From JBHENW01 sp046261875 (GTDB lineage: Bacteria; Acidobacteriota; Thermoanaerobaculia; UBA5066; Gp7-AA6), in NCBI GenBank assembly GCA_046261875.1, contig JBHENW010000174.1:1-15122 (forward strand): a stretch of DNA of 15,122 nucleotides, written 5' to 3'. Of the stretch, positions 14,706 through 15,122 are shown in pieces; positions within the stretch are counted from its first letter, which is position 1, and every line of letters starts with the position of its first letter. The notes under the pieces were generated by a model that was given only the letters and a program-made list of their open reading frames with translations, did no database searches and was not told where the DNA came from. A program made the position numbers and the translations under genes.

Positions 14706-15122
14706 ATGATCGGCATCGTCCTCGTCACGCACGGGAAGCTCGCCGAGGAGCTGCGCGGCGCCGCGATGACGATCCAGCCGGACTTGACCCGCGTCGTCGC
14801 CGTGTCATTGGAGTGGAACCAGACGGGGGAGGACGCGCGCGACCGGATCGCCCGGGGTCTCGCGGAAGCGGACGACGGCGGCGGAGCGGTCATCCTCACG
14901 GACATGTTCGGTGGGACCCCGACGAACCTCACGCTCTCCTTCCTCCAGAAGGATCGGGTCGAGATTGTGACCGGCGTCAACCTCCCGATGCTGCTCAAGT
15001 GCGCTTCGCTCCAGCGGAGCGGCAAGGCCGTTTCCGAGGTCGCCCACCTGGCGCGGGAGCGGGGGCAGCGTTCGATCTACGTCGCCTCCGACTTGCTGGC
15101 CGACGAGGCGATCTCGGCCGCC
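14706..15122 (+). CDS. Mannose-type PTS EIIA domain protein (partial, runs off the right edge)
   Basis: 139 codons are visible with no stop. The start MIGIVLVTHGKLAEEL places the phospho-acceptor His9 exactly as in ManX-type EIIA domains. The block VILTDMFGGTPTN (about 62-74) and the segment TGVNLPMLLK (about 90-99) are also family hallmarks. The domain is usually about 130-150 residues, so this is nearly complete. The gene lies 16 bases after rapZ, with only a weak GGA before the ATG. Next to ptsN, hprK and rapZ, with no EIIB, EIIC or EIID seen, it is more likely a regulatory phosphoprotein than part of a sugar transporter, although permease genes beyond the edge cannot be excluded. Confidence 0.92.
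   Translation, partial: MIGIVLVTHGKLAEELRGAAMTIQPDLTRVVAVSLEWNQTGEDARDRIARGLAEADDGGGAVILTDMFGGTPTNLTLSFLQKDRVEIVTGVNLPMLLKCASLQRSGKAVSEVAHLARERGQRSIYVASDLLADEAISAA

Overview
This window is GC-rich (by eye near 70%), almost fully coding, and reads as chromosomal housekeeping DNA from a diderm (Gram-negative), LPS-exporting bacterium. HPr kinase, sigma-54, a long-form hibernation factor and a mannose-type EIIA in one block are found in several Gram-negative lineages, including Acidobacteriota, Myxococcota and Desulfobacterota. I favour an Acidobacteriota-like organism, but the phylum is inference. I see no tRNA, rRNA, CRISPR array, insertion sequence or phage gene.

Layout. The left end carries one minus-strand gene, an aspartase/fumarase-superfamily lyase (49-1431). 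A strong Shine-Dalgarno at 10-16 suggests that a further minus-strand gene starts just outside the window. After a divergent intergenic region of about 150 bases, everything runs on the plus strand: a small putative lipoprotein, priA (replication restart helicase), accA (acetyl-CoA carboxylase alpha subunit), recJ (5'-3' ssDNA exonuclease), a large LptC-LptA-type fusion, lptB, rpoN (sigma-54), hpf (long form), ptsN (EIIA-Ntr), hprK, rapZ, and a mannose-type EIIA cut off by the right edge. Gaps are at most about 65 bases, and several junctions overlap: recJ/lptCA ATGA, hpf/ptsN 7 nt, ptsN/hprK GTGA.

How they work together. lptCA and lptB encode the inner-membrane and periplasmic parts of LPS export. 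The rpoN-hpf-ptsN-hprK-rapZ-EIIA block is a regulatory phosphotransferase module: no sugar permease is present, and the products are sensors, kinases and regulators. It appears to have its own sigma-70-type promoter inside the 3' end of lptB. priA, recJ and accA are replication, repair and lipid-synthesis genes.

Most notable points: (1) accA is interrupted by a single in-frame TAG exactly where the family has a conserved Trp, with the remaining 84 codons intact; (2) LptC and LptA appear to be one 659-residue protein with several OstA-like units; (3) a perfect 14-bp hairpin lies just inside the start of rapZ; (4) a TTGAGC-N17-TATAAT promoter sits in lptB; (5) priA has no ATG, GTG or TTG between an unlikely upstream GTG and its conserved N-terminus, and a CTGA overlap is the best candidate junction.
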